DNA of 64,000 nucleotides from Streptomyces celluloflavus (lineage in GTDB: Bacteria > Actinomycetota > Actinomycetes > Streptomycetales > Streptomycetaceae). Location of the stretch: NCBI GenBank assembly GCA_000720995.1, contig JOEL01000026.1, forward strand, positions 1-64,000. The letters are read 5' to 3'. Below, piece after piece: positions 1 to 8,479 of this stretch. The notes beneath the pieces were generated by a model, which ran no database searches, had not been told where the DNA came from, and worked only from the letters and a program-made list of their open reading frames with translations. How positions within the stretch are numbered: position 1 is the first letter of the stretch; each line of letters opens with the position of its first letter. The position numbers and the translations under genes were made by a program.

Positions 1-1019
1 GGTGGGTCGGGCTGGGGTGGGGGGAGGCGTACGGGAACCGGTTGGCGACCTTGACGCAGCAGGTGGTGTGGGCCGAGGAGTACGCGCGGGCCAGGGCTCC
101 GGGGCGGGTGGGGCACATCGGGGAGAATCTGCTGGCGCCGACGTTGATCGCCTACGGGGACGAGGCGCAGAAGCGGCGGTTCCTGCCGGCCGTCGCGCGC
201 GGTGAAGAGCTGTGGTGCCAGGGCTACAGCGAGCCGGAGGCGGGGTCGGATCTGGCCGGGCTGCGGACGGTCGCGGTGCGCGACGGCGCGGACTACCGGG
301 TCAGCGGGCAGAAGATCTGGACCTCGCTGGCGGTGGAGGCCGACTGGTGCTTCGTGCTGGCGCGGACGGATCGGGGCGCGCGGCGGCACCGGGGGCTGTC
401 GTTCCTGCTGGTGGCGATGGACCAGCCGGGGCGGATCGAGGTGCGGCCGATCCGGCAGCTGTCGGGGACGGCGGAGTTCAACGAGGTGTTCTTCGACGGA
501 GCGGTGGCGCGGGCCGGGCACCTGGTCGGCGGGGAGGGAGCCGGCTGGCGGGTGGCGATGGGGCTGCTGGCCCAGGAACGCGGGGTGTCCACCCTCGTCC
601 AGCAGATCGGGTTCGCGGCGGAGCTGGGCGAGGTGGTCGAGACGGCGGTGCGGGGCGGGGCGGTGCGTGATCCGGTACTGCGCGAGCAACTCGTACGGCA
701 GTGGGCCGAGTTGAAGGTCATGCGGTGGAACGCGCTGCGGACCCTGGGCGCGGCCGGCGACGCGGGCGCGCCGAGCGTGGCGAAGCTGCTGTGGGGCGGC
801 TGGCATCAGCGTCTCGGGGAGCTGGCGATGCGGGTGCGCGGGGCCGCGGCCGCGGTGGGGCCCGCCGACTGGAGCGCGCGGGCGCCGTACGAACTGGACG
901 CGTGGCAGCGGCTGTTCCTGTTCACCCGGGCCGACACCATCTACGGCGGCTCGGACGAGATCCAGCGCAACATCATCGCCGAGCGGGTGCTCGGCCTCCC
1001 CCGACAGGAGCGGTCATGA
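1..1019 (+). CDS. Acyl-CoA dehydrogenase, 5'-truncated by the window edge
   Basis: The reading frame is open from the first bases (first full codon at position 3), so the true start lies upstream. The product would oxidise an acyl-CoA to the 2-enoyl-CoA with FAD in the cytoplasm. Family signatures are the flavin/substrate segment YSEPEAGSDLAGLRT, then VSGQKIWTS, and the C-terminal GGSDEIQRNIIAERVLGLP block. At least 339 residues are visible, close to full length (about 380-400). The stop overlaps the next ATG by 4 bp, so it is co-translated with the alcohol dehydrogenase. The substrate cannot be read from the sequence. Its promoter is outside the window. Confidence 0.93.
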   Translation, partial: WVGLGWGEAYGNRLATLTQQVVWAEEYARARAPGRVGHIGENLLAPTLIAYGDEAQKRRFLPAVARGEELWCQGYSEPEAGSDLAGLRTVAVRDGADYRVSGQKIWTSLAVEADWCFVLARTDRGARRHRGLSFLLVAMDQPGRIEVRPIRQLSGTAEFNEVFFDGAVARAGHLVGGEGAGWRVAMGLLAQERGVSTLVQQIGFAAELGEVVETAVRGGAVRDPVLREQLVRQWAELKVMRWNALRTLGAAGDAGAPSVAKLLWGGWHQRLGELAMRVRGAAAAVGPADWSARAPYELDAWQRLFLFTRADTIYGGSDEIQRNIIAERVLGLPRQERS

Positions 1020-2086
1020 GAGGCGTCATATTCGACGGCGAACAGCCCCGGGTCGTGGACGACCTGGAGGTACGGGATCCGGGCCCCGGGGAGGTGCTGG
1101 TCGCGATCCGGGCGGCCGGGCTGTGCCACAGCGATCTGTCGGTGATCGACGGGACCATTCCGTTCCCGGTGCCGGTGGTGCTGGGGCACGAGGGGGCGGG
1201 GGTGGTCGAGGCCGTCGGGGCGGGTGTCGGGCATGTGGCGCCCGGGGACCATGTGGCGCTGTCCACCCTGGCCAGCTGCGGGGCGTGCGCGGAGTGCGAC
1301 CGGGGACGGCCGACGATGTGCCGGAAGGCGATCGGGATGCCGGGCAAGCCGTTCCGGCGGGGGGCGACGGAGCTGTTCCAGTTTGCGTCGAACTCGGCGT
1401 TCGCGGAGCGTACGGTCGTCAAGGCGGTGCAGGCGGTGAAGATCGCCGAGGACATTCCGCCGGCCTCGGCCGCACTGATCGGGTGCGGGGTGCTGACCGG
1501 TGTCGGGGCGGTGCTCAACCGGGCGAAGGTGGCGCACGGGGACTCGGTCGTGGTGATCGGGGCCGGCGGGATCGGGCTCAATGTCCTTCAGGGGGCGCGG
1601 ATCGCGGGGGCCTCGGTGATCGTCGCGGTGGACGCCAACCCCGCGAAGGAGGCGGTGGCGCGGCGGTTCGGGGCGACGCACTTCGTCGACGCGTCGGCGG
1701 TGCCGGACACCGTCAAGGCCGTCAAGGAGATCCTGCCGACCGGCGCCGACCACGCCTTCGAATGCGTGGGCAGCACCCGGCTGATCCGGCAGGCGGTCGA
1801 GCTGCTGGACCGGCACGGCCAGGCGGTGCTGCTGGGCGTGCCGCCGGCCACCGCGGAGGCATCGTTCCTGGTGTCGTCGATGTATCTGGACAAGTCGATC
1901 CTGGGCTGCCGTTACGGATCCTCCCGGCCGCAGCGGGACATCGCGCTGTACGCCCGGCTGTACCGCGAGGGGCGGCTGCTCCTGGACGAGCTGGTGACCG
2001 AGACCTATCCGGTGGAGGACTTCGCGAAGGCGGCGGAGGACGCGCGGCAGGGGCGGGTGGCGCGGGGCGTGCTGACGTTCACGTAG
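1016..2086 (+). CDS. Zinc-dependent alcohol dehydrogenase (MDR superfamily)
   Basis: A 356-residue medium-chain dehydrogenase expected to interconvert an alcohol and its aldehyde or ketone with NAD(P). Visible motifs are the zinc-type GHEGAGVV signature near residues 57-64, a structural-zinc Cys cluster (CGACAECDRGRPTMC) near residue 90, and the Rossmann GAGGIG near residue 180. The start is the ATG inside the upstream TGA (ATGA overlap), which makes a two-gene unit with the acyl-CoA dehydrogenase. That pairing suggests the alcohol product of the same degradation pathway, which is inference. Family assignment is firm; the substrate is unknown. Confidence 0.92.
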   Translation: MRGVIFDGEQPRVVDDLEVRDPGPGEVLVAIRAAGLCHSDLSVIDGTIPFPVPVVLGHEGAGVVEAVGAGVGHVAPGDHVALSTLASCGACAECDRGRPTMCRKAIGMPGKPFRRGATELFQFASNSAFAERTVVKAVQAVKIAEDIPPASAALIGCGVLTGVGAVLNRAKVAHGDSVVVIGAGGIGLNVLQGARIAGASVIVAVDANPAKEAVARRFGATHFVDASAVPDTVKAVKEILPTGADHAFECVGSTRLIRQAVELLDRHGQAVLLGVPPATAEASFLVSSMYLDKSILGCRYGSSRPQRDIALYARLYREGRLLLDELVTETYPVEDFAKAAEDARQGRVARGVLTFT

Positions 2087-2186
2087 CGGCGGGGGCGCCC
2101 GCCGGCCCGATCCGCTGGCCCGATCCGTGCGAAGCCTGACCTTCCGGCCACTCGTTCCGGCCGGTGCGTCGGCCGAAGCTGCTCTG

Positions 2187-3542
2187 GTGACACAGACACC
2201 TGAACTGCCCACAGCGGAGCCGACGGCCGGGACGGAGGCCGGCGCGGCGACCGGGGCGACCAGTGCGTGCGCCGTCCCCGCCCCGCGTCGGCGGCGCCCG
2301 CACCGGGCATGGTCGGTGGCCGCCGTCACCTTCCTCACCCTCATCGGCGCGGCCGGTTTCGCCTCGCTGCCGGGTCTGTTCATCGACCCGCTGCACGGTG
2401 AATTCCGCTGGTCGCGGGGGACCATCGGCTTCGCGGTGTCGGTGAACCTCGCGCTGTACGGGCTGACGGCGCCGTTCGCCGCGGCCCTGATGGACCGCTT
2501 CGGCATCCGGCGGGTGGTCGCCGCCGCGCTGACCGTGATCGCGGTCGGCTCCGGGCTGACCGTCTTCATGACCAGCAGCTGGCAACTCGTCCTGTACTGG
2601 GGCGTGCTGGTCGGGCTGGGCAGCGGTTCGATGGCGCTGGCGTTCGCGGCGACGGTCACCGGCCGCTGGTTCACCGAGCGGCGCGGGCTGGTCACCGGCA
2701 TCCTCACCGCGGCCGGCGCCTCCGGCCAGCTCGTCTTCCTCCCGCTGCTGTCCTGGATCGTCGCCGGGCACGGCTGGCGCCCCGCCGCGGTGACGGTCAC
2801 GCTCGCCGCACTGGCCGTCGTCCCCCTGGTGTGGCTGCTGCTGCGGGACCACCCGGCGGACGTGGGCGTCGCGCCGTACGGGGCAACGGAGTTCGTCCCC
2901 AAGCCGCCGCCGCAGCGGGGCGCGGCCCGGCGAGCCCTGCGGGCGCTGGTCTCGGCGGCCCGTACGGGTCCGTTCTGGCTGCTGGCCGGTACCTTCGCGA
3001 TCTGCGGCGCCACGACGAACGGCCTGGTCAAGACCCATTTCGTCCCCGCGGCCCACGACCATGGCATGCCGATGACGGCGGCCGCCTCGCTGCTCGCGGT
3101 GATCGGTGTCTTCGACATCGTCGGGACGATCGCCTCGGGCTGGTTCACCGACCGCTTCGACACCCGCCGGCTGCTCGCCGTCTACTACGGCCTGCGCGGT
3201 CTGTCGCTGATGTTCCTGCCGCTGCTGCTCGCGGACTCCGTCCACCCGCCGATGGTCTTCTTCATCGTCTTCTACGGGCTGGACTGGGTCGCGACCGTAC
3301 CGCCGACCATCGCCCTGTGCCGTGCGTACTACGGCGAGGACAGCGCGATCGTCTTCGGCTGGGTCCTCGCCGCCCATCAGGTGGGCGCCGCCGTCATCGC
3401 CTTCCTGGGCGGCCTCGCCCGGGACGCCTTCGGCACCTACGACCCCGTCTGGTACGCCTCCGGCGCCCTCTGCGCACTCGCGGCCCTGATGGCTCTGGTC
3501 ATCCGGGGGCGGGAGGGGGTGGCGGGGGCGGGCGTGGCATGA
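2187..3542 (+). CDS. MFS transporter
   Basis: A 451-residue membrane protein with about 12 hydrophobic segments and the short charged loops typical of the major facilitator superfamily; DRFGIRR between TM2 and TM3 resembles motif A. Homology at this level suggests the oxalate/formate-antiporter-like or monocarboxylate group, but the substrate is not determinable. The first 45 residues are a Pro/Thr/Ala-rich cytoplasmic tail. I chose the GTG at 2187; the same frame is open from a GTG at 2127. Neither has a clear Shine-Dalgarno. It lies 100 bp downstream of the dehydrogenase pair on the same strand and may be transcribed with it. Confidence 0.85.
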   Translation: MTQTPELPTAEPTAGTEAGAATGATSACAVPAPRRRRPHRAWSVAAVTFLTLIGAAGFASLPGLFIDPLHGEFRWSRGTIGFAVSVNLALYGLTAPFAAALMDRFGIRRVVAAALTVIAVGSGLTVFMTSSWQLVLYWGVLVGLGSGSMALAFAATVTGRWFTERRGLVTGILTAAGASGQLVFLPLLSWIVAGHGWRPAAVTVTLAALAVVPLVWLLLRDHPADVGVAPYGATEFVPKPPPQRGAARRALRALVSAARTGPFWLLAGTFAICGATTNGLVKTHFVPAAHDHGMPMTAAASLLAVIGVFDIVGTIASGWFTDRFDTRRLLAVYYGLRGLSLMFLPLLLADSVHPPMVFFIVFYGLDWVATVPPTIALCRAYYGEDSAIVFGWVLAAHQVGAAVIAFLGGLARDAFGTYDPVWYASGALCALAALMALVIRGREGVAGAGVA

Positions 3543-3696
3543 GGGGCGGCGTCCTGGCCAGCACCCTTGTCGCCCTTCCTGTGCGGTGCGGCGCGGGGTG
3601 CGCTCGGTAGGTATGGAGCGGTGGGTGCGACCCGGTGCGGATCCGGTGTGTACGGGCCGGTACGGATACGGCTCCGGTGTGTACGACCCGGTGTGG

Positions 3697-4104
3697 CTAC
3701 CGCAGCGGGCACGCGTAATCGGGACGCGCGTGGTGCGGGCTACAGGCGATGAGGCTGAGCGAGAGGAAGCGGCCACCGGTCACCCACCACCCGCCGACCC
3801 GGTCCGCACCGGCGGACAGGGCCCGTACGGTCTCCTCGGGTGCCGGGACCGGCGCGTACGAACCGGCGAAGAGGCCGGCGTGGAGCGCGATCTGTCCGGC
3901 GTACCAGTCGGCTGCCTCCGTCGGCTCGTGGAACGTCGCCTCGATCCGCGAGGCCGGCTTCAGCAGCCAGTCCGCGCACTCCAGCGGCATCACCTGGGCG
4001 GAGCGGAACTCCGGGTGGGCCGGGCGCCGATGAGCGTCGCCCGGCCGCACGAGGATGTCGCCGTGGCCGAGCCAGAGGTAGGCGTGGTGATGGGGCCTTG
4101 CCAT
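3697..4104 (-). CDS. Conserved-looking hypothetical protein, partner of the 38-residue peptide
   Basis: A 135-residue soluble protein that I do not recognise. It starts at an ATG preceded by GGGAG. Composition is balanced and rich in His, Trp and Tyr (MARPHHHAYLWLGHGD at the start; GGWWVTGGRFLS near residue 107), with no signal peptide or membrane segment. GC-rich third positions support real coding. It lies 76 bp downstream of a 38-residue Gly/Asp/Cys peptide on the same strand, and the two look like one transcription unit. A role in handling or modifying that peptide is only suggested by the arrangement. Confidence 0.7.
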   Translation of the reverse strand: MARPHHHAYLWLGHGDILVRPGDAHRRPAHPEFRSAQVMPLECADWLLKPASRIEATFHEPTEAADWYAGQIALHAGLFAGSYAPVPAPEETVRALSAGADRVGGWWVTGGRFLSLSLIACSPHHARPDYACPLR

Positions 4105-4180
4105 CGTTCTCCCTGCCGGGAAGGGGCGGCCCCGGCCACCGAGGCATTGGGGCCGCCCGGTTCATGGACTGGAACTGCCG

Positions 4181-4297
4181 CTACGAGAACTGCTGGCGGC
4201 CGCAACCATCGCCGTCACCGCAGCCTCCGTTGGGGCTGCCGCCCTCGTCGTTGTCCTCGTCGCCGCCGTACTTGACCGGGTCGAGGCGGTATCGCAT
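4181..4297 (-). CDS. Small Gly/Asp-rich peptide with two cysteines (38 aa)
   Basis: A 38-codon ORF with a good ribosome site (GAGGAG about 7 nt before the ATG). It begins MRYRLDPVKYGGDEDN, continues with Gly/Ser/Asn and ends in a tail with GGCGDGDGCGRQQFS. The basic, hydrophobic front and a small-residue tail with two Cys look like a leader-plus-core layout, but no known precursor family is recognised. It is followed on the same strand by the 135-residue gene. It could equally be a metal-binding small protein or a structural peptide. Confidence 0.55.
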   Translation of the reverse strand: MRYRLDPVKYGGDEDNDEGGSPNGGCGDGDGCGRQQFS

Positions 4298-4579
4298 GGT
4301 GCTCTCCTCGGTGCCGAAGGGCGCACGGACTGTCCGCGCGCCGTCGTGCACTTGCGAAGGCCCCCTTGTGGGCCCGCCCGCTCCGGCCGAGTCCTGCCAG
4401 GGAATGGCGGCCGGGGCGGGAGTCCGAAGAGCCGGTGGCGGTCTGATGGATTGCCGTCCGCCGTCCCGCCATCCCGCTGCTCAGGGCAGAACGCTAGGGA
4501 GGTGGTGTGCGTGGGGGCCAGGGGTGTGCAGATTTGTGCAGGGGGTGCTGTCTTGGCTGGTGGTGGCTTATTCATGTGG

Positions 4580-4608
4580 TTGACCAGCCATCACCTGTCC
4601 ACGACAGT
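4580..4608 (+). promoter_or_regulatory. Promoter for the 86-aa/DUF6879/regulator operon
   Basis: TTGACC (4580-4585), a 17-bp spacer and GACAGT (4603-4608) give a good vegetative-type promoter about 40 bp before the ATG at 4647. The same 349-bp gap (4298-4646) between divergent genes carries short TGCA repeats: an inverted repeat GTGCA-N6-TGCAC at about 4611-4626, and two TGCA elements near 4527-4541. These may be operator half-sites; nothing else is seen in the gap. Confidence 0.5.
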
Positions 4609-4646
4609 GGTGCACACAACTGCACGAACATCGAGGGAGGCTGGAC

Positions 4647-4907
4647 ATGCCCTTACTGTTCATCGGGATCGACCCGAATACCGGGGACGGCGAGAGCCCC
4701 ACTGTGTGGGTGGACCAGGAGAAGCAGGAGCTCGTCCTCCAAGGGTGGAAGCCGAGTCCTGAAGTCGAAGCGGAATGCGGCGCGTTCCACGTCCCCGGGC
4801 ACGCCGAGGGGATCCCGGAACACGAGGCCGTCATCCGTATCCCCGCCAGAATGGCGCACATGATCAGGGAGGCATGCGATGCCGTCGAGCGTCCCCACAT
4901 TCGATGA
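4647..4907 (+). CDS. Small conserved hypothetical protein (86 aa)
   Basis: An acidic 86-residue protein starting MPLLFIGIDPNTGDGESPTV, with GGGAGG about 9 nt before the ATG. It has no membrane segment or recognised motif. It overlaps the start of the DUF6879 gene by 29 bp, so it is the first gene of a three-gene unit ending in a WhiJ-type regulator. Small acidic proteins of this kind commonly sit next to DUF6879 and DUF397 genes in Streptomyces. The function is unknown. Confidence 0.82.
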   Translation: MPLLFIGIDPNTGDGESPTVWVDQEKQELVLQGWKPSPEVEAECGAFHVPGHAEGIPEHEAVIRIPARMAHMIREACDAVERPHIR

Positions 4908-5406
4908 GCTGATGTCCAAGTGCACGCGCTCCGCAGTGCACTTGGAGATGCGCGACACCTACGCCGTCGACTACGAGAAGGGGCCGTTCGCTGAGTGGAA
5001 GGGCGGCTTCCGACACGACCCCGCCGACCGGCAGTCGTGGTGGCGGCCGTGGCTCGACCTGATTCAGGAAACGGTGTCCCGTGGCATCGTCGTGCGGCGG
5101 GCACGCATCGTCTCCGAACCTGTCAGCGAGTACACCCGGTTCCTCTACGACGGCACCTTCACCAACGTCGCTGCGGGTGAGCAGGTGCGGTGGCTGCCTC
5201 GCCGCCGGGCCTCCGACATCGCCTTGCCGGGCAATGACTTCTGGCTGTTCGACGAGCAATGGGTCCGCTGGAATCATTTCACCGGTGAGGGCGCCTCGGG
5301 CGGCGGGGAGGTCTCCGACGATCCGGCTGCCGTGAAGCTGTGCGCTGACGCCTTTGAAACTGTATGGTCGCGGGCCACCCCCCACGACCAGCACGAGATC
5401 CACTAG
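4879..5406 (+). CDS. DUF6879 family protein
   Basis: A 175-residue protein beginning MPSSVPTFDELMSKCTRSAV and carrying the aromatic/Arg-rich body typical of DUF6879 (for example VRRARIVSEPVSEYTRFLYD near residues 72-91, and WLFDEQWVRWNHF near residue 122). The start at 4879 has AGGGAGG 6 nt upstream, which favours it despite the 29-bp overlap with the preceding gene. These proteins accompany XRE/DUF5753 regulators in Streptomyces. The biochemical role is unknown; a toxin-like or signalling role has been guessed for neighbours of this kind but is not visible here. Confidence 0.85.
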   Translation: MPSSVPTFDELMSKCTRSAVHLEMRDTYAVDYEKGPFAEWKGGFRHDPADRQSWWRPWLDLIQETVSRGIVVRRARIVSEPVSEYTRFLYDGTFTNVAAGEQVRWLPRRRASDIALPGNDFWLFDEQWVRWNHFTGEGASGGGEVSDDPAAVKLCADAFETVWSRATPHDQHEIH

Positions 5407-5431
5407 CAGAAAGCGCCGAACCAGCCAGCTC

Positions 5432-6286
5432 ATGCCCGTCTCCCCGTCCTCTTCGGCCCAGGCCGCCCGCGAGTCCGTCGCGCTGCGGCTGCGTGACCTC
5501 CGCAAGGGGGCCGGGCTGACAGTCACCGAGCTGGCTGACCGGTGTGGCTGGCACCACGCGAAGACGTCCCGCATCGAGAACGCCCGCACTGCGCCCTCCG
5601 CCAGGGACATCAGGCTGTGGTGCCGTGCCTGTCAGGCGGATGGGCAGGCGGATGGCCTGATCGCCCAATCGCTGAACGCCGAGTCGATGTACACGGAGTG
5701 GCGCCACCAGATACGCAACGGCCTGAAGCAGTTGCAGAGCCAATCGTTGCAGTTCTTCCGTGACACCCGGCTGTTCCGTGTCTACTCCTCCACCCTCGTA
5801 CCCGGACTGCTACAGACCGAGGGCTATGCGGCTGCGGTGCTGGGTACGATCGCCGATTTCCGCGAACTCCCCTTTGACGACAGTGCGGAGGCCGCGCGGG
5901 CGCGGGTCGAACGCTCCCGCGTGATCCACGAGCCAGGGCACCGGTTCGTGCTGCTCGTCGAAGAAGCGGCGCTGTATTACCAAATCGGGGACACCGACGC
6001 GATGGCCGCGCAGCTGGGCTACCTGCTGACGGCCGGCGCCCTGCCGTCCGTGTCGCTCGGCGTCATCCCGATGGCGACGCGCGAGCGGGTGCAGTGGCCG
6101 CGCGAGACGTTCCACGTATACGACGACACCCTCGTGTCGATCGAGCTGGTGTCCGCGCGCGTCAGGATCACCCAGCCCTCCGAGATCGCCCTGTACCTCA
6201 AGGCGTTCGAGCAACTGCGGAGCATGGCCGTCTACGGTGCGGAAGCGCGGGCGCTCATTCTGAAGGCACTTGAGGCACTGAGCTGA
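5432..6286 (+). CDS. WhiJ/Scr1-type helix-turn-helix regulator (XRE + DUF5753)
   Basis: A 284-residue regulator. An N-terminal XRE helix-turn-helix (residues about 12-70, with LTVTELADRCGWHHAKTSRIEN) is followed by the DUF5753 domain with its YSSTLVPGLLQTEGYA hallmark near residue 108. The ATG at 5432 removes a low-complexity N-terminus that the open frame would add. It follows DUF6879 by 25 bp in the same unit. WhiJ-like proteins usually act with a DUF397 partner; none is in this operon, but one lies just downstream on the other strand, so cross-talk is possible. Confidence 0.92.
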   Translation: MPVSPSSSAQAARESVALRLRDLRKGAGLTVTELADRCGWHHAKTSRIENARTAPSARDIRLWCRACQADGQADGLIAQSLNAESMYTEWRHQIRNGLKQLQSQSLQFFRDTRLFRVYSSTLVPGLLQTEGYAAAVLGTIADFRELPFDDSAEAARARVERSRVIHEPGHRFVLLVEEAALYYQIGDTDAMAAQLGYLLTAGALPSVSLGVIPMATRERVQWPRETFHVYDDTLVSIELVSARVRITQPSEIALYLKAFEQLRSMAVYGAEARALILKALEALS

Positions 6287-6297
6287 ACCGCGCACGG

Positions 6298-6332
6298 CAA
6301 TGGAGCCCCGGTCTTGCATGGGGGCTCCATTG
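6298..6332. terminator. Bidirectional hairpin terminator between convergent genes
   Basis: A perfect 12-bp stem (CAATGGAGCCCC / GGGGCTCCATTG, arms 6298-6309 and 6321-6332) with an 11-nt loop sits in the 64-bp gap between the convergent XRE gene (+) and DUF397 gene (-). There is no strong T-tract, which is usual for Streptomyces terminators. Confidence 0.8.
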
Positions 6333-6350
6333 TGCCGTCGCCGTCTGAGC

Positions 6351-6560
6351 TCAGGAGGTGGTGAAGTCGCCGGTCTTCAACGTCTCCGTGAACGAGGTCC
6401 AGGCGTGGGCGCCGAAGACCAGTTGGGGGCCGGTGGGGTTCTTGCTGTCGCGTACGGGCATGACGCCGGGGAAGCCGTCGGCGACCTCGACGCAGTTGCC
6501 GCCGGTGCCGCTGTAGCTGCTCTTTCGCCAAGTGGCGGTTTCAAGATTGGGGGTGCTCAT
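6351..6560 (-). CDS. DUF397 protein
   Basis: A 69-residue DUF397 protein with the family signatures TWRKSSYSG near residue 10, NCVEVAD, and PVRDSKNP near residue 35. Proteins of this family are small partners of XRE/DUF5753 regulators. It lies 29 bp downstream of such a regulator on the same strand (6590-7444), so the two form a standard WhiJ-type pair. No membrane segment is seen. Confidence 0.92.
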   Translation of the reverse strand: MSTPNLETATWRKSSYSGTGGNCVEVADGFPGVMPVRDSKNPTGPQLVFGAHAWTSFTETLKTGDFTTS

Positions 6561-6589
6561 CCCTGGTTACCTCTCTAACGTCATTGCTG

Positions 6590-7444
6590 CTACATACTTT
6601 CCCGTACCTGGGCGATCACGTCGAGGCTGTCCCCAGGGCTCAGGGCGATTGACCGGAGCGAGTCAAAGATGAGCGTATATTCCGCCGTCTCCTCCTGGGT
6701 CTCCATGTAGAGCGTCCCGGTGCGGTGCTCCACACACACGACATCGGAGTAGGTGGGGTTCGGGAAGCCGAACAGCACGAACGAACCGGACAGTCCTGCG
6801 TGTGCCCCTGCCCGGTCAGGGATGACCTGAACTTCAACGGAGGGGTACCCGGCCATGGTCTCCAAGTGGTCCAGCTGCTTGCGCATCGTCTGGCGTCCTC
6901 CTACCTGGAGCCGTAGCGCCGCCTCCGTCTCGATCACGCAGACGCGCGGCGGATCGGTGCGATTCAGCAGTTCCTGACGCTTTATGCGCGACTCCACCAA
7001 CGCCTCGATCTCCTTGTCGCCAAGGGTCGATGGCGGAGCGGAGAGCACAGCCCGCGCGTAGTCAGGGGTCTGCAACAGTCCCGTGATGAGGTTGCTCTCG
7101 TACGACCGGATGTAGTCGGCCGTCTTCTCGTAGTCGATGAAGTCCGTGAACGACGGGCGCGCGAGCCCCGCACGCTGCACCCACCCCGGCTCTCGGCTGC
7201 GTCGGGCCAGCGACACCATGTCGTCAACCAGGCTGGTGTCGCCATCGACCTCGTAGAACGTCATCAAGTCGCGCAGCTCGCCGAGAGAGATTCCCAGGCG
7301 CGCGTTCTCAATTCTGTTGATCTTTGTCCGATGGCATCCGATGCGCTCGGCCGCTTCCTCCGGGCTCTTCCCCGCCTGCTCCCGGAATTCGAGCAGCTTC
7401 GCAGCAAGGCGGCGCCGTCGAACTGTTGGACGTGCTCCAGCCAT
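6590..7444 (-). CDS. WhiJ/Scr1-type helix-turn-helix regulator (XRE + DUF5753)
   Basis: A 284-residue protein with an N-terminal XRE domain (KSPEEAAERIGCHRTKINRIEN, residues about 25-46) and a C-terminal DUF5753 domain (YESNLITGLLQTPDYARAVL near residue 113). I set the start at the ATG at 7444 (MAGARPTVRRRRLAAKL) rather than the longer open frame to 7507, because the domain begins there. It is paired with the DUF397 gene downstream and is divergent from the ATPase gene at 7632, with 187 bp between them that must hold both promoters. Confidence 0.92.
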   Translation of the reverse strand: MAGARPTVRRRRLAAKLLEFREQAGKSPEEAAERIGCHRTKINRIENARLGISLGELRDLMTFYEVDGDTSLVDDMVSLARRSREPGWVQRAGLARPSFTDFIDYEKTADYIRSYESNLITGLLQTPDYARAVLSAPPSTLGDKEIEALVESRIKRQELLNRTDPPRVCVIETEAALRLQVGGRQTMRKQLDHLETMAGYPSVEVQVIPDRAGAHAGLSGSFVLFGFPNPTYSDVVCVEHRTGTLYMETQEETAEYTLIFDSLRSIALSPGDSLDVIAQVRESM

Positions 7445-7631
7445 GAGTACCCCTCTGAATGTGATTCGCCAGCGAAACGGTAGCCGCCGCAAAAGATCAT
7501 GGAACAAGTCCCACTTGGACGGTTGCGGATTGGCTGCGTCCGGAGCACTCTAGTCCGCAGTCACTCAACGCCTCAAGGCTTTGAACGCAAAGTGACTTTG
7601 ATGCTCCGTCATGCGCTCCAAGGGGATAGCT

Positions 7632-8111
7632 ATGTCCACACGCGCCCGACCCGTAGCAACACGACTCGCATCCGTACCGCCGTCGGCTGTGGCCTACCGC
7701 ATGCGCAGTGACGATCGGAGCGCGGGGTGGGCCCGTAAGGCGCTTCGTCATCAGCTCCAGGTGTGGCACCTCGGCGACGAACTTGCCTGCGACGCCCAGC
7801 TGTTGCTGTCCGAGATGGTCACCAACGCCGTGCAGGCGCAGGGATCCGCTCCCGCAGAAGTCGGCGTCCGGTTCGCGCTGCTGGCGGGACGCCTGTGGTT
7901 GGAGGTGCGGGACGCGAGCGACGGAGAACCCGTGATGAACGAGGCTGAGGAGGACGAGGAATGTGGGCGTGGCTTGTTGCTGGTGGACGCCTTGGCAAGT
8001 GGCTGGGGCGTGGTGAGGGACAGCACCGGAAAGACCGTTTGGGTCGAACTGACTCTCCCCGACGTCCCGGAGCCGCCCCGGATTCCGTCTGCGGTGCGGC
8101 GCCGTCCATGA
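7632..8111 (+). CDS. ATP-binding protein of the anti-sigma kinase fold (HATPase_c)
   Basis: A 159-residue protein with the GHKL ATPase N-box (LLLSEMVTNAVQAQ near residue 60) and G-box-like GRGLLLVDALASGWG near residue 115. It resembles RsbW/SpoIIAB-type kinases that hold sigma factors. I chose the ATG at 7632, which has AGGGGA 6 nt upstream, over the ATG at 7611. Such ATPases commonly cluster with WhiJ/DUF397 genes in Streptomyces. Its stop overlaps the next ATG by 4 bp (ATGA), giving a three-gene unit. Confidence 0.9.
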   Translation: MSTRARPVATRLASVPPSAVAYRMRSDDRSAGWARKALRHQLQVWHLGDELACDAQLLLSEMVTNAVQAQGSAPAEVGVRFALLAGRLWLEVRDASDGEPVMNEAEEDEECGRGLLLVDALASGWGVVRDSTGKTVWVELTLPDVPEPPRIPSAVRRRP

Positions 8112-8479
8112 GGGGGTCGGTGCGCGTGGCCTATCGGGCGGAGGTCACGGCCCGGTATCCGTACGGGGCCCCTGTTGACCTCGGAGGCTGGGTGTCGTAC
8201 TCGCCGGGTCGTGCGGTGGGCTGGATCCGTAAGCGGGCGGAGCAGGTGGCGCAGCAACTGGGCGCTCCGTACGACCGTGGGGTGCGGGCGTGGCTGGATG
8301 ACGCGGTCGAGTGCCAGTGGGCGGTGGACGCGCTTGCGGCAGGAACTCCGGTCTCGCTCACGGCAGTTGACGCGGAGGGATGTGCTTACGTCCTTGTCGC
8401 CAGGCCGTGCAAGGTCACCCGCATGACGGGTCTCCGTACGCAGACCGGTCAGGGGGCGGCGGCATGGCACGCGGTGTAA
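8108..8479 (+). CDS. Hypothetical protein (123 aa)
   Basis: A 123-residue soluble protein starting at the ATG within the upstream TGA. It has no recognised domain. Third-position GC and coupling to the ATPase gene on one side and a 16-bp overlap with the next gene on the other make it a credible gene. A role alongside the ATPase is only guilt by association. Confidence 0.75.
   Translation: MRGSVRVAYRAEVTARYPYGAPVDLGGWVSYSPGRAVGWIRKRAEQVAQQLGAPYDRGVRAWLDDAVECQWAVDALAAGTPVSLTAVDAEGCAYVLVARPCKVTRMTGLRTQTGQGAAAWHAV

Noticed and set aside
941..3163. Long minus-strand open frame (740 codons) opposite the alcohol dehydrogenase and MFS genes
   Set aside because: It is antisense to two clearly identified proteins and has the Arg/Pro/Ala composition of a shadow frame in high-GC DNA.
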